Virus record (IMG/VR): IMGVR_UViG_3300046000_007901
Span: 1 to 21,039 of that record
Source of the DNA: a virus
DNA: 21,039 nucleotides
Direction: 5' to 3' (one strand)
In this document: piece by piece, positions 10,614 through 19,262 of the stretch
Layout: each line of letters starts with the position of its first letter
Position numbering within the stretch: the stretch's first letter is position 1
The notes under the pieces: generated by a model
What the model saw: the letters and a program-made list of their open reading frames with translations, nothing else
Databases searched by the model: none
Told to the model about the DNA's origin: nothing
Program-made: the position numbers and the translations under genes

Positions 10614-12362
10614 ATGAAAATGCCAATCGGTGATATTATAGATAGATATACTATTTGTAAATTAAAAAATGAAAGACTTAGTTTAAGCAATGAAAATGAG
10701 ATTAATGAATTATTAAGTCACATTAAAAATTATGATGGTGTAGACCCATTTATTAATGGTTTATATGAAATGAATGGTAAAATTTGGGACTTAGAATCTG
10801 ACATAAGAAAAAAAAATGAACATATTTTAGGTTTAGAAGAAGTAGGTAGAAGGGCGATAAAAATAAGGGAGTTTAATAACTTAAGAGTTGAAATAAAAAA
10901 TGAAGTCAATTCAAAATTTAGTGAGGGGTATATTGAAGTTAAAATGAATCATGGGAGTGAATCAAAAATTGAAGCGGTCATATCGTTAACCACTGTACCT
11001 GAAAGATTATTAAATGAAAATGAGGAAGGTTTAAAATTGGTTTTAAAATCGTTACTAAATCAAAATGATAAAAATTATGAAGTCCATTTTAACATACCAA
11101 AAAAGTACGCAGTAAATGGATCTGACTATATAATACCGGCATGGGTTGATGAATACCAATTAAGATACCCAAAATTAAAAATCTTTAGGACTGAAGATTT
11201 TGGTCCGCCAACTAAATTCGTACCAACAATACAAAGACTAACTGATGAAGAAACAATAGTAATTGTGGTAGATGACGATTTAATTTATCATCCTGATTTA
11301 GTCACTGAACATAAAAAATATCAAAAAGAATTGGTTGATTCGGTTATTTGTTATGATGGTAGAGGGTCAGAGAAACCAAAATATGGCGACTTAAGAGATA
11401 GTTGGATTATATGTGTTACTGAAATAACTCAAACACATTTTCTACAACACTATAAATCTGCGTCATATAAGAAAAAACTATTCGACAATAGCTTCTTTTC
11501 AAAATACTTAGGTAAAACTCTTTCTGACGATGTTCTGATTTCTAGATATTTTAGGGATAAAAATATAAAAATGTATTCTGTCCCATATGAAAAAGAAAAT
11601 TATTTATTTGAAACAAAAGAGTTGTGGGATAAAAATCAAGGAGTCGTGACGTTTCCTATTTTAAGATGTGCTTCTAGTATTGAAAATACGGGATGTAATA
11701 ATCCCGAATTACTAAAAATACAACCTAAATTTTATGAACCAAAAAATTGGTCAGATATGGAAGTAAAGTTTCAAAAATTCCATACGGATAAAATTAATCA
11801 TGGTTATATGAAATTATATAATGAGTTTTTTGAAAAAATGACCGACTCTAAAAATATCCTACATATGGGTATAAAGGATGACTTTTTAGAAATGTTGTGT
11901 GAAGTATTTCCTGAGGCGACAATTTATGGTACGGATAGTACATACAAAATAAAAGAAAATACAAAAATAAAAACTTTTGTTTTAGACCAAACAAATGAAC
12001 AAGGGGTAAAAAAATTCATAGAAGAGGTGAACATCAAATTTGATTTGATTATTGATGACGGTGGTCATACAATGAAACAACAACAAGTGCCTTTTGGATT
12101 ACTCTTTAAAGAATTAAAAAATGGTGGGGTTTATATTATAGAAGATTTACACACGTCTTTAAAAAAAGAATACAAAAATGACGACGACATTATTACAACT
12201 TTAGACATGCTAAATAATTTTAATGAAAATAAAAAAATAATTTCAAACCACATTTCCGAGGAAAATAAAAATTATATTAATGATAATATAGAAAATATTA
12301 TCATTTGGACAAGAACCCCTGATTTTAAAGAAAGTGTTACTTCCGTAATAACTAAAAAATAA
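10614..12362 (+). CDS. Three-part fusion: DUF6165-like, GT-A glycosyltransferase, O-methyltransferase
   Basis: A 582-residue protein with three apparent modules. Residues 1-100 begin MPIGDIIDRYTICKLKNERL, resembling the small DUF6165-like proteins found beside glycosyltransferases (recalled from memory). Residues 118-380 look like a GT-A glycosyltransferase, with VISLTTVPERL (122-132), a DXD-like VVDDDL (218-223) and LSDDVLIS (303-310) as the catalytic-acid region. Residues 400-582 resemble the SAM-dependent sugar O-methyltransferases of the MycE/demethylmacrocin type, with ILHMGIKDD (415-423), YGTD (438-441), FDLIIDDGGHTMKQQ (476-490) and GGVYIIEDLHTS (504-515). The last two contain the His/Asp residues typical of metal-dependent members. 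A single chain could add a sugar and methylate it. It sits 9 nt after the previous gene. Confidence 0.75.
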   Translation: MKMPIGDIIDRYTICKLKNERLSLSNENEINELLSHIKNYDGVDPFINGLYEMNGKIWDLESDIRKKNEHILGLEEVGRRAIKIREFNNLRVEIKNEVNSKFSEGYIEVKMNHGSESKIEAVISLTTVPERLLNENEEGLKLVLKSLLNQNDKNYEVHFNIPKKYAVNGSDYIIPAWVDEYQLRYPKLKIFRTEDFGPPTKFVPTIQRLTDEETIVIVVDDDLIYHPDLVTEHKKYQKELVDSVICYDGRGSEKPKYGDLRDSWIICVTEITQTHFLQHYKSASYKKKLFDNSFFSKYLGKTLSDDVLISRYFRDKNIKMYSVPYEKENYLFETKELWDKNQGVVTFPILRCASSIENTGCNNPELLKIQPKFYEPKNWSDMEVKFQKFHTDKINHGYMKLYNEFFEKMTDSKNILHMGIKDDFLEMLCEVFPEATIYGTDSTYKIKENTKIKTFVLDQTNEQGVKKFIEEVNIKFDLIIDDGGHTMKQQQVPFGLLFKELKNGGVYIIEDLHTSLKKEYKNDDDIITTLDMLNNFNENKKIISNHISEENKNYINDNIENIIIWTRTPDFKESVTSVITKK

Positions 12363-12385
12363 TTAAACCAAGTATCTTATAAATT

Positions 12386-14773
12386 ATGCCAACAAGTACA
12401 CATTATTTTAAACAAGAAACAAAAGACCATATATTAAAAAAATACGATAAAAATATAAAAATATTAGATATTGGGGCGGGAATTGGAACTTACTCTGATA
12501 TGCTTAAACCGGAGGGATATTTAAATATTGATTGTGTTGAGGTATTTGAGAACTACGTAGAACAATACAAACTAAAGGATAAGTATCAAAATGTTTTTAT
12601 TGGTGATGTAACACTACTTAATATTGATTTCAACAGTTATGATTTAATTATAATTGGTGATGTGTTGGAACATATATCAGTAGAGTCATCAATTGAATTA
12701 ATAAATAAATTAACTTCGGTTGATTTTATAATATGTGTACCGTTTGAATCACCGCAAGGAGAACATTATGGTAATAAATATGAAATTCATCTACAAGAAG
12801 ATTTAACGTTATTTAATTTTCTGGAAAGATACCCAACCACTAACCCTTATTGTTTAAGGTTTGATTATGGTATTTTTACTAATACCAAAAATGAGGTTAT
12901 ATATATCGAAACGGGTGAGCGTCCATTACCTGAAAATTATTTTTTACACCTAATTAGGAATAATAGAGATTCCATAATTGAAAATATAGTAGATAAAAAA
13001 AAAGATGATGTTAAATTGAGTGTTGAAGTGGAAAACATTATTAAAAATAATAGTACCACTATTGTAACCGCTCTTTGGGATTTAGGTAGAGGTGAAATTT
13101 CTGAAGGATTTAAAAGAAATTATAGTGATTATCTTAATAAGTTCGGAGAATTATTAAAAACAGATATACCTATGTATATTTTTGCGGATAAGTCGGATGA
13201 AGATTTTATTTGGAGTGTTAGGAGTAAAAAAAATACGGTTATTAATTTCATGTCTTTGGATGAACTTAAATCTTGGTTTAGTTTTACTAATGAAACCGAA
13301 TCAATAAGACAAAAACCCGAATGGCTATCCCAAGCAAGTTGGTTATCAGAATCTCCTCAGGCTAAGTTATCGGGGTATAATCCACTTGTAATGAGTAAGA
13401 TGTTTATGTTAAATAACGTAACGATTTGGGATCCTTTCGGTAGTGATTATTTCTTTTGGATTGATGCTGGAATAACAAATACGGTTCATTACGGATATTT
13501 TACTCACAATAATGTTTTAGATAAATTACCTAATTTCACAAAAAACCACAATGATTTTATTTTCTTGACTTACCCTTATGAGGGTGGTAATGAAATACAT
13601 GGGTTTAATAGAGATGGAATGGCGAAATATTGTAATACTGATTATGTTAGATATGTTTGTCGAGGTGGTTTTTTTGGTGGTGAGAAAAAAAGAATAAACG
13701 AAATAAACGGATTGTATTACTATTATTTGAGTGACACACTAAAATCGGGATTAATGGGTACCGAGGAAAGCGTTTTCACAATAGTTTCACATAAACACGA
13801 AAACTTAATATATAATTTTTCCATAGGACAAGACGGTTTAGTTTGGCCATTCTTCGAAAAACTTAAAGATTGGGAACTAAAAGAGGACGTAAAAAACAAT
13901 TCATATGCCGACAGACCGGTAGAGTTACCTAAGTTAGACAGAATAATTAATGAATCACTTCCAATGGAAGAGACGGCATTATATGTTATAGGATTTAACT
14001 CACCAAATCAATTCAAGACATTAATACATTCAATGATGTCTTATGATAAAAACTTCATTGATAAACCAAAAAAATATCTATTAAATAACTCAACAGATTT
14101 AAGTACAACGGATCAATATGTTGCTCTATGTACCGCCTACGGATTTGAACATATAAAGAAAGATAATATCGGTATTACAGGAGGAAGACAATGGATTGCC
14201 GAACATTTTAACGATAGTAACCATAAATACTATTTCTTCTTTGAGGATGATATGTTCTTTAGTGATGATAAGACGGGTTATTGTAGAAACGGGTTCAGTA
14301 GATACTCGTTTAATCTATATGACAAGTTAATCAAGTTAATGAATAAGGAAAAGTTCGATTTCATTAAGATGAACTACTCCGAGTTTTTTGGAGACAATGG
14401 CACTCAATGGGCGTGGTACAATGTACCACAAGCGTTCAGACAAGTACAATGGCCTGATAACCAAAAATTACCGGTACAAGGATTAGACCCAAATTCACCA
14501 AGAACTAAATACGATACAATACAATCGCTTGAGGGATTACCTTACGCGACGGGTGATGTATTCTATTGTAATTGGCCTCAGATAATGTCTAAGGATGGTA
14601 ATAAGAAGTGTTTCATTGACACCAAATTCCAATTCCCGTACGAACAAACCATTATGTCATTCATTTTCCAAGAAACGGTTAAGGGGGTTATAAAACCCGC
14701 GATTCTGATGTTAACACCAACTGACCATAACAGGTTTGAACATTATGATGCGTCATTAAGAAAAGAATGTTAG
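12386..14773 (+). CDS. Three-part fusion: methyltransferase, HtrL/YibB-like domain, GT-A glycosyltransferase
   Basis: A 795-residue protein. Residues 20-200 are a class I SAM methyltransferase, with motif I ILDIGAGIGTYSDML (26-40), GDV (73-75) and LIIIGDVLEHIS (87-98). Residues 223-500 match the HtrL/YibB family, found in lipopolysaccharide and capsule loci: TTIVTALWDLGRGE (224-237), YNPLVMSKMFML (331-342) and DYFFWIDAGI (354-363). Residues 530-795 look like a GT-A glycosyltransferase with YVIGFNSP (533-540), LLNNST (565-570), GITGGRQWIAEHF (596-608) and a DXD-like FFFEDDMFF (617-625). HtrL/YibB proteins are thought to be glycosyltransferases but are little characterised. The gene ends with TAG and is the last before the ncRNA promoter, so the modification operon stops here. 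Confidence 0.78.
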   Translation: MPTSTHYFKQETKDHILKKYDKNIKILDIGAGIGTYSDMLKPEGYLNIDCVEVFENYVEQYKLKDKYQNVFIGDVTLLNIDFNSYDLIIIGDVLEHISVESSIELINKLTSVDFIICVPFESPQGEHYGNKYEIHLQEDLTLFNFLERYPTTNPYCLRFDYGIFTNTKNEVIYIETGERPLPENYFLHLIRNNRDSIIENIVDKKKDDVKLSVEVENIIKNNSTTIVTALWDLGRGEISEGFKRNYSDYLNKFGELLKTDIPMYIFADKSDEDFIWSVRSKKNTVINFMSLDELKSWFSFTNETESIRQKPEWLSQASWLSESPQAKLSGYNPLVMSKMFMLNNVTIWDPFGSDYFFWIDAGITNTVHYGYFTHNNVLDKLPNFTKNHNDFIFLTYPYEGGNEIHGFNRDGMAKYCNTDYVRYVCRGGFFGGEKKRINEINGLYYYYLSDTLKSGLMGTEESVFTIVSHKHENLIYNFSIGQDGLVWPFFEKLKDWELKEDVKNNSYADRPVELPKLDRIINESLPMEETALYVIGFNSPNQFKTLIHSMMSYDKNFIDKPKKYLLNNSTDLSTTDQYVALCTAYGFEHIKKDNIGITGGRQWIAEHFNDSNHKYYFFFEDDMFFSDDKTGYCRNGFSRYSFNLYDKLIKLMNKEKFDFIKMNYSEFFGDNGTQWAWYNVPQAFRQVQWPDNQKLPVQGLDPNSPRTKYDTIQSLEGLPYATGDVFYCNWPQIMSKDGNKKCFIDTKFQFPYEQTIMSFIFQETVKGVIKPAILMLTPTDHNRFEHYDASLRKEC

Positions 14774-14791
14774 ATTTATTTTTATAAAGAG

Positions 14792-14822
14792 TTTGTAGAT
14801 TCAAAAAATATTTATATCTTTG
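14792..14822 (+). promoter_or_regulatory. Bacteroidota-type promoter for the ncRNA
   Basis: A TTTG box (14792-14795) is followed after exactly 19 nt by TATCTTTG (14815-14822). This fits the known Bacteroidota housekeeping consensus TTTG-N19/21-TAnnTTTG. Transcription should begin about 7-9 nt downstream, near 14830. It lies 18 nt after the stop of the previous gene and is the only perfect match I noticed between genes. Confidence 0.8.
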
Positions 14823-14829
14823 TAAAACA

Positions 14830-14944
14830 AAAGGTAGATACTACCGATCGAAAGTATCCGTAGCGTGTCTGGCGAAATCCGACACAGGTTGAAATTCCTA
14901 CCGCTAGGTAAAATATAAAATGGGGACTTTTGTCCCCATTTTTG
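14830..14944 (+). ncRNA. Predicted free-standing structured RNA (~115 nt), unknown family
   Basis: It lies between a good promoter and a strong intrinsic terminator in a 192-nt stretch with no gene. Hand folding gives a three-way junction. P1 is GGUAG (14833-14837) with CUACC (14898-14902). P2 is AUACU (14838-14842) with AGUAU (14853-14857) and a 10-nt loop containing the palindrome CGAUCG. P3 is GUGUC (14865-14869) with GACAC (14881-14885), extended by GG/CC past a bulged U. Single-stranded CCGUAGC and AGGUUGAAAUUC lie at the junction. An alternative hairpin GGUAG-AUA-CUACC (14833-14845) would compete with P1 and P2, so a switch is possible. Its composition is richer in G/C than its surroundings. 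I could not match it to tRNA, hammerhead or a riboswitch that I know. Confidence 0.65.
14917..14944 (+). terminator. Rho-independent terminator
   Basis: A perfect 11-bp stem AAAATGGGGAC / GTCCCCATTTT (14917-14927 and 14932-14942) closes a TTTT loop and runs into a T tract ending at 14943. Because A's flank the 5' side, it may work in both directions. It separates the ncRNA from the following gene. Confidence 0.88.
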
Positions 14945-14965
14945 TTATACCGTATATTTATCTGT

Positions 14966-15472
14966 ATGAGATTATTAGATTCGGTAAAAAAAATCGTCTT
15001 AGAACAGAGAAAATTTTCAAAACTAAAATGGAATGGTTATATTGGTGATAATAAAATAAAATTATTATCATCGTACCATCAATGGTTTGAAAGGCATGGT
15101 GATGAAAATTATGAAACAATAAAAGACATTTTTTTTGATAAGGTTGCTCATAGTAAAAAATATAGAGTTGGTGTACCTGACGAATTAATCATACAATTAT
15201 TTAAAAAGAATATATCAAAAATTGAAAGTTCATTTGATGATCCATCAAAAAATAGGGTGATTTTTGTAAAAAAAAGAAAGGATAATGAAGATGAAGTTGA
15301 ATTTGATTATATAGAATTTATTTTACAAAAAATTGGGGATAATTATGAGATAATAACATCTAGTTATTCGGATGATGGAAAATTTTTGGTTTTAGGATTC
15401 CCAATTAGAACCAAATTTGTTGTATTGGAAAGGATGATTAAACCTAAATATAAAATAGTATACTTGGATTAA
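14966..15472 (+). CDS. Protein of unknown function
   Basis: I do not recognise this 168-residue protein. The chosen start is ATG 14966 (MRLLDSVKKIV). The frame extends upstream to a TTG at 14930, but that codon lies inside the terminator hairpin. The protein has a basic, helical N-terminus, then a middle region with VGVPDELIIQLFKK (near residues 68-82). The C-terminal part is beta-rich, with charged strands such as NRVIFVKKRK and KFVVLERMI, and there is no membrane segment. Its last base overlaps the next start, as the A of TAA is the A of ATG at 15472, which implies translational coupling with the BppU-like protein and a possible role in tail assembly. Confidence 0.72.
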   Translation: MRLLDSVKKIVLEQRKFSKLKWNGYIGDNKIKLLSSYHQWFERHGDENYETIKDIFFDKVAHSKKYRVGVPDELIIQLFKKNISKIESSFDDPSKNRVIFVKKRKDNEDEVEFDYIEFILQKIGDNYEIITSSYSDDGKFLVLGFPIRTKFVVLERMIKPKYKIVYLD

Positions 15473-16854
15473 TGGAATTTAATATAAAAAAAAATAGCAC
15501 TCTACCCATATTAAAGATGGCGGTAGTCAAAGACGGAAGAAACGACTACCAAAGTTTTATGGATTTTATCGAGACATCAACCCTATTGTTTTCAATGGTT
15601 GATTCTGACACCGGTGTTAGTAAGATTCACATGGAACCGGCAGGATTTGTTGAAAAAACATTTCTTGACCCAAATACACCGGTTGAGTACTATATCTACT
15701 TTAAATTCCAAAAGAAACATCTAAATTATGCGGGTAGATTTGAGGGTCAATTCACATTAAGAAACGAAGCTGGAACTTTAATTTTACCAATAAGAGAACC
15801 GTTATATATTAATGTATTAGAAAGTCAAGGAGCGGATGATATTAATGATGCTCTTAATCTTAATTTAACTGCGGTTATTAGTTCTGGATCTACCATTATT
15901 AATTATATATTTACCGCTAATAAGAAATTAGATTATACAACCACCGTTAATTTCACACATACACTTAACACTGTAACGGGAGATACCGTTGTGGTCACCA
16001 CCGGTGTTACTATTAATGTGGGTAAAAAACTCGGAACGATTACTATAATCTTACCTGATGTGGATTATAATAACCTAACCCAAGAAAATACTTTCACCGG
16101 TGTTGAAATATTCCCTATTGGTATTAGAGGATATACAACAATAAAAGAAGAGGCAATATTTACACAACCCCAAGACCAAAATATTAATGACGCGATTTTA
16201 ACGGGAGTTCAAAACGAATATATATCTGTTGGTAATAACTTCTATTTAAAGTTTGTTGACCCCGAATTTATTGATGATGCCATTTTGGCTGATCCTGAAA
16301 CATATATTAAGGTTGGGGAGGGTATGTATTTGAAATTTATTGATACCCCACCACCTAGCCCAACGACAACTCCGACAAATACTATAACACCTACCGTAAC
16401 TCCGACAATAACAAGTTCTGAGGTTCCAATTGAGCCAACACCTACACCAACTATAACGACAACTAATACGGTAACTCCTACTATAACACCGACGGAAACT
16501 GCGACCAATACACCTACACCAACAGAAACGCCAACTAACACACCTACACCAACAGAAACACCAACTAACACACCTACCCCAACACCAACATTAACCCCGA
16601 ATTGTGTTCGTCAAATAGTTGTTCCTACTCTATGGAATGGGGATACAAACACAAACACTAATACACTTAAATTAACTCAGACTTCAGAAACTTTACAAAT
16701 ACGGGTAAACGACACTATAACAGATAATATTGGGTCAACGAGTTTTGTTGGTATTGTATCATCTGATGGAACATACACATATGTATTTACGGGTGCTGGT
16801 GGTGGGGTTGCCTTCTCATGTCAATTCCCGTTAACATTTTCAGGTGGTTGCTAA
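15472..16854 (+). CDS. BppU-like baseplate/fibre protein with Thr-Pro stalk
   Basis: A 460-residue protein. Residues 1-118 resemble the N-terminal domain of phage baseplate upper proteins (BppU-type). They begin with a KNSTLPILKMAVVKDGR strand, have FSMVDSDTG (40-48) and YAGRFEGQF (86-94), and end in LYINVLES (111-118). The protein encoded at 20153 shares this domain. Residues 125-230 are beta-rich with IxVG and LPDVDYNNLT motifs that recall Calx-beta folds, though this is weak. Residues 238-291 hold two copies of a short repeat (DAILTGV..YISVGNNFYLKFVD and DAILADP..YIKVGEGMYLKFID). Residues 293-377 are a Thr-Pro stalk, and about 83 residues form a C-terminal, possibly receptor-facing, domain. 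The likely role is a virion protein anchored by the N-terminal domain. It overlaps the previous stop by 1 nt. Confidence 0.7.
   Translation: MEFNIKKNSTLPILKMAVVKDGRNDYQSFMDFIETSTLLFSMVDSDTGVSKIHMEPAGFVEKTFLDPNTPVEYYIYFKFQKKHLNYAGRFEGQFTLRNEAGTLILPIREPLYINVLESQGADDINDALNLNLTAVISSGSTIINYIFTANKKLDYTTTVNFTHTLNTVTGDTVVVTTGVTINVGKKLGTITIILPDVDYNNLTQENTFTGVEIFPIGIRGYTTIKEEAIFTQPQDQNINDAILTGVQNEYISVGNNFYLKFVDPEFIDDAILADPETYIKVGEGMYLKFIDTPPPSPTTTPTNTITPTVTPTITSSEVPIEPTPTPTITTTNTVTPTITPTETATNTPTPTETPTNTPTPTETPTNTPTPTPTLTPNCVRQIVVPTLWNGDTNTNTNTLKLTQTSETLQIRVNDTITDNIGSTSFVGIVSSDGTYTYVFTGAGGGVAFSCQFPLTFSGGC
16348..16602 (+). repeat. Thr-Pro stalk of the BppU-like protein
   Basis: About 85 codons of PTNTITPTVTPT and PTETPTNTPTPT type. 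The last part is a 36-nt tandem DNA repeat encoding TPTPTETPTNTP. It is the same kind of mucin-like linker as in the giant fibre but with more Glu and Ile, and again nearly every second residue is Thr. Confidence 0.9.
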
Positions 16855-16898
16855 ATAATTAAACAAATAAATGATATTTATAATAAAATAGAAAAATT

Positions 16899-19256
16899 AT
16901 GTTAACAGGAAAAACAATTGGTGAACTAACCTTACTTGAAACACTAACATCAAATACATTATTCCCCGTAGAATTAAGTGGGGTTACATATCACGCAGCA
17001 TACTCGGCATTCACTAGTAATGGTGGTGGGGTTATTGAGGTAACTTACTCTGAACTTGTTGATGGTATAACGGGGGCGACATTAACACCCGGCACTTTTT
17101 ATACTATTACTGACTATCGTACTTGTTATGACCAACCAGATTTTGACATTGATAATAATCCGATAACTAACGGTACTTATAAGGAATCTGCCGTTGAGCC
17201 TATTATGGTTTTTGCGACTAGCGCTAATACTATTAGTACTTTTGCATATCAACCGTCATACCCTAATGATAAAATTCAATATGATTGGACTTTTAGTGCT
17301 ACCGAAGTAACGCAAGGAGTAGCATATGGTAGAATTACTGAAAGAATTGACGAGTTTAATAATAGAACAGATTACGACCATAGAACCATTGAATTCAAAA
17401 GATATCGTTTATATACATACAGAAATGACCAACCTTTAAATGGTACTATAGAATTATTAAGTAATGGTACGGTTAGTGGTGTTAACACATCATTTTCATC
17501 TTTGACGGTAGGAAATGTTGTTTATATTCCCGCCACAAATTTGTATTATGAAATTGTGAGTATCACGGGTAATACCAATATGACGGTTTCTGGTGATACG
17601 ATAGGGACTGCGGGTGCGGGTTCGGCGTTTTATTTAGCCGTTGAAGAAACTAATGATAGTGATGGATATTTCAATTATAAAAAAACAAATGTTAAAACAG
17701 ATGATTTTATTGAGTATACAACATTTGGTGATGCGATAGCATCAGACTACGCTAAAAATAACTACGTAGGGAATTTTGCAAATAATTACACTAATACAAG
17801 TTCTGGCACATTTATCTTGGCCAACAACGTATTTTTAGAGGGTCAGTACGAAAGTAATAAATTTGGTGATTATTGTTATAATAACACTTTTGGTACAGAT
17901 AATCAAAACAACACATGGGGTGATTATTGTTACGAAAATGCATCAACAAATGATATTGATAACTGTATTATTGGTAATTATTTTTACGGAAACATTATAA
18001 ACGCTAATTTGGATAGTACTCAAATTGGAGACAATTTTCATAGTAATAAATTATTTACTGAAAACAGTACTGATTTTGCTGATAATAGAATTGGTAATTA
18101 TTTTAATAATAACACAATATATTCCGGTTTTTATGATAATATTATAGATAATAACTTTCAAGATAATATCATAGGTGATTTTGTTAGTCTAGATACCTTT
18201 AATTTTTATAGAAATTCGATTCAAAGTTATTTTGCTTCAAATACTGTTAGGCAAGAGTTCTATAAAAATGAAATTGGTTTTGGTTTTAATAATAATCAAA
18301 TAAGTGGAGATACATCTTCAAATAGAATCGGCGAACAATTTCAAAATAATACAATATATGACGACTTTTACGATAATCAAATATTCAATGAGTTTAAGGG
18401 TAATATGATTTATGGTACTTTCTATCTAAATAAAACAGATTGGGCGTTTGCGTCAAACGAAATTACCGGTAGTTGTTTTAGTAACACCTTTGGACCTTAC
18501 ATAAATAGTAACAACTTTTTGGGTGAAGTGAGTGAAAATGTAATTAAAGGTAATTTCAATACTAATACAATGGGGGATTATTTCAAGAATAATACGATTG
18601 GGTATGATTTTTATGATAACTTTATTGGAATCTGGTTCTATAGTAATACAATTGGAAATGAATTTTATAATAACACAATAGGGGATAATTTTGGTTACGG
18701 AAATTCAGACCCCCAAGGAAATAAAATAGGAAATAATTTTCGATATAACACCGTTGGTGAATATGCTTATAACAACTCTATCCCTGATAATTTTGAGAAC
18801 AACACCATAGGAGATTATTTTCAGTGGAACATTGTTAACACAGTTATAAATAACACTGATTTTACAACAAATTATGGAAACATAACAGGGGTTACATATG
18901 TTGCTAATGGGACAACCGGAACTGATGCCGTTTATACTGATTTATCTGGCACTACAAATGGAATTGGTACAGGAGCAACTTTTGATGTTGAGGTTTCGGG
19001 TGGAGCGGTAATAGGTGTTAGTGGATTTTCTGATGGTAGATTATACCAAACCGGTAATACAATAACGATATTAGGGACTCAAATAAGTGGAGCGACTCCG
19101 GCTGATGATGTTGTTATTACTGTTACAGGTATTAGTGTTAATCCATCTGTTTATGAAACTTACACTTGTCAGATTTTTGAAAGACAAGGAGGAAACAAAC
19201 GATTATCATATTACGATTCGAGTGATACACTAACAATAAAAAATATTAATGAATAA
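16899..19256 (+). CDS. Repeat-rich beta-solenoid tail fibre / tailspike-like protein
   Basis: A 785-residue protein. The N-terminus GKTIGELTLLETLTSNTLFP (residues 4-23) looks like a short attachment domain seen in tail proteins of Bacteroidota phages (from memory). Residues 180-255 form a small beta domain. From about residue 320 to 648 the chain consists of Asn-rich units of about 9-12 residues with the pattern x-I-G-x-x-F-x-x-N, for example TIGDYFKNN, TIGNEFYNN and TIGDNF. I predict a right-handed solenoid with stacked Asn and aromatic residues. The C-terminal 130 residues are Gly/Thr-rich and beta-type, ending KRLSYYDSSDTLTIKN. No catalytic motif is visible, so it is more likely a binding fibre than a depolymerase. 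It starts 44 nt after the BppU-like gene in the same direction. Confidence 0.72.
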   Translation: MLTGKTIGELTLLETLTSNTLFPVELSGVTYHAAYSAFTSNGGGVIEVTYSELVDGITGATLTPGTFYTITDYRTCYDQPDFDIDNNPITNGTYKESAVEPIMVFATSANTISTFAYQPSYPNDKIQYDWTFSATEVTQGVAYGRITERIDEFNNRTDYDHRTIEFKRYRLYTYRNDQPLNGTIELLSNGTVSGVNTSFSSLTVGNVVYIPATNLYYEIVSITGNTNMTVSGDTIGTAGAGSAFYLAVEETNDSDGYFNYKKTNVKTDDFIEYTTFGDAIASDYAKNNYVGNFANNYTNTSSGTFILANNVFLEGQYESNKFGDYCYNNTFGTDNQNNTWGDYCYENASTNDIDNCIIGNYFYGNIINANLDSTQIGDNFHSNKLFTENSTDFADNRIGNYFNNNTIYSGFYDNIIDNNFQDNIIGDFVSLDTFNFYRNSIQSYFASNTVRQEFYKNEIGFGFNNNQISGDTSSNRIGEQFQNNTIYDDFYDNQIFNEFKGNMIYGTFYLNKTDWAFASNEITGSCFSNTFGPYINSNNFLGEVSENVIKGNFNTNTMGDYFKNNTIGYDFYDNFIGIWFYSNTIGNEFYNNTIGDNFGYGNSDPQGNKIGNNFRYNTVGEYAYNNSIPDNFENNTIGDYFQWNIVNTVINNTDFTTNYGNITGVTYVANGTTGTDAVYTDLSGTTNGIGTGATFDVEVSGGAVIGVSGFSDGRLYQTGNTITILGTQISGATPADDVVITVTGISVNPSVYETYTCQIFERQGGNKRLSYYDSSDTLTIKNINE
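17860..18840 (+). repeat. Nonapeptide-type solenoid repeats
   Basis: About 30 short units repeat at roughly 27-36 nt with the core I-G-x-x-F-x-x-N. DNA identity between units is only moderate (ATTGG/ATAGG followed by a TTT codon), so the array is old or under selection for structure. The regular stretch at 18565-18830 has nearly exact nine-residue spacing. Confidence 0.8.
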
Positions 19257-19262
19257 AAAATT

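Noticed and set aside
14830-14910. tRNA, because AGGUUGAAAUUCCU resembles a T arm
   Set aside because: The stem would be only about three pairs, there is no 7-bp acceptor stem, anticodon arm or CCA in the right places.
14830-14944. Hammerhead ribozyme
   Set aside because: The GAAA is present but the CUGAnGA core is absent.
14930-14965. A TTG start for the 168-residue gene
   Set aside because: The TTG lies in the terminator hairpin; ATG 14966 is downstream of it and preceded by an A/T-rich leader.
16242-16571. A minus-strand reading frame rich in Val-Gly repeats
   Set aside because: It is the antisense shadow of the Thr-Pro stalk at 16348-16602; its repetitive composition follows from the stalk codons.
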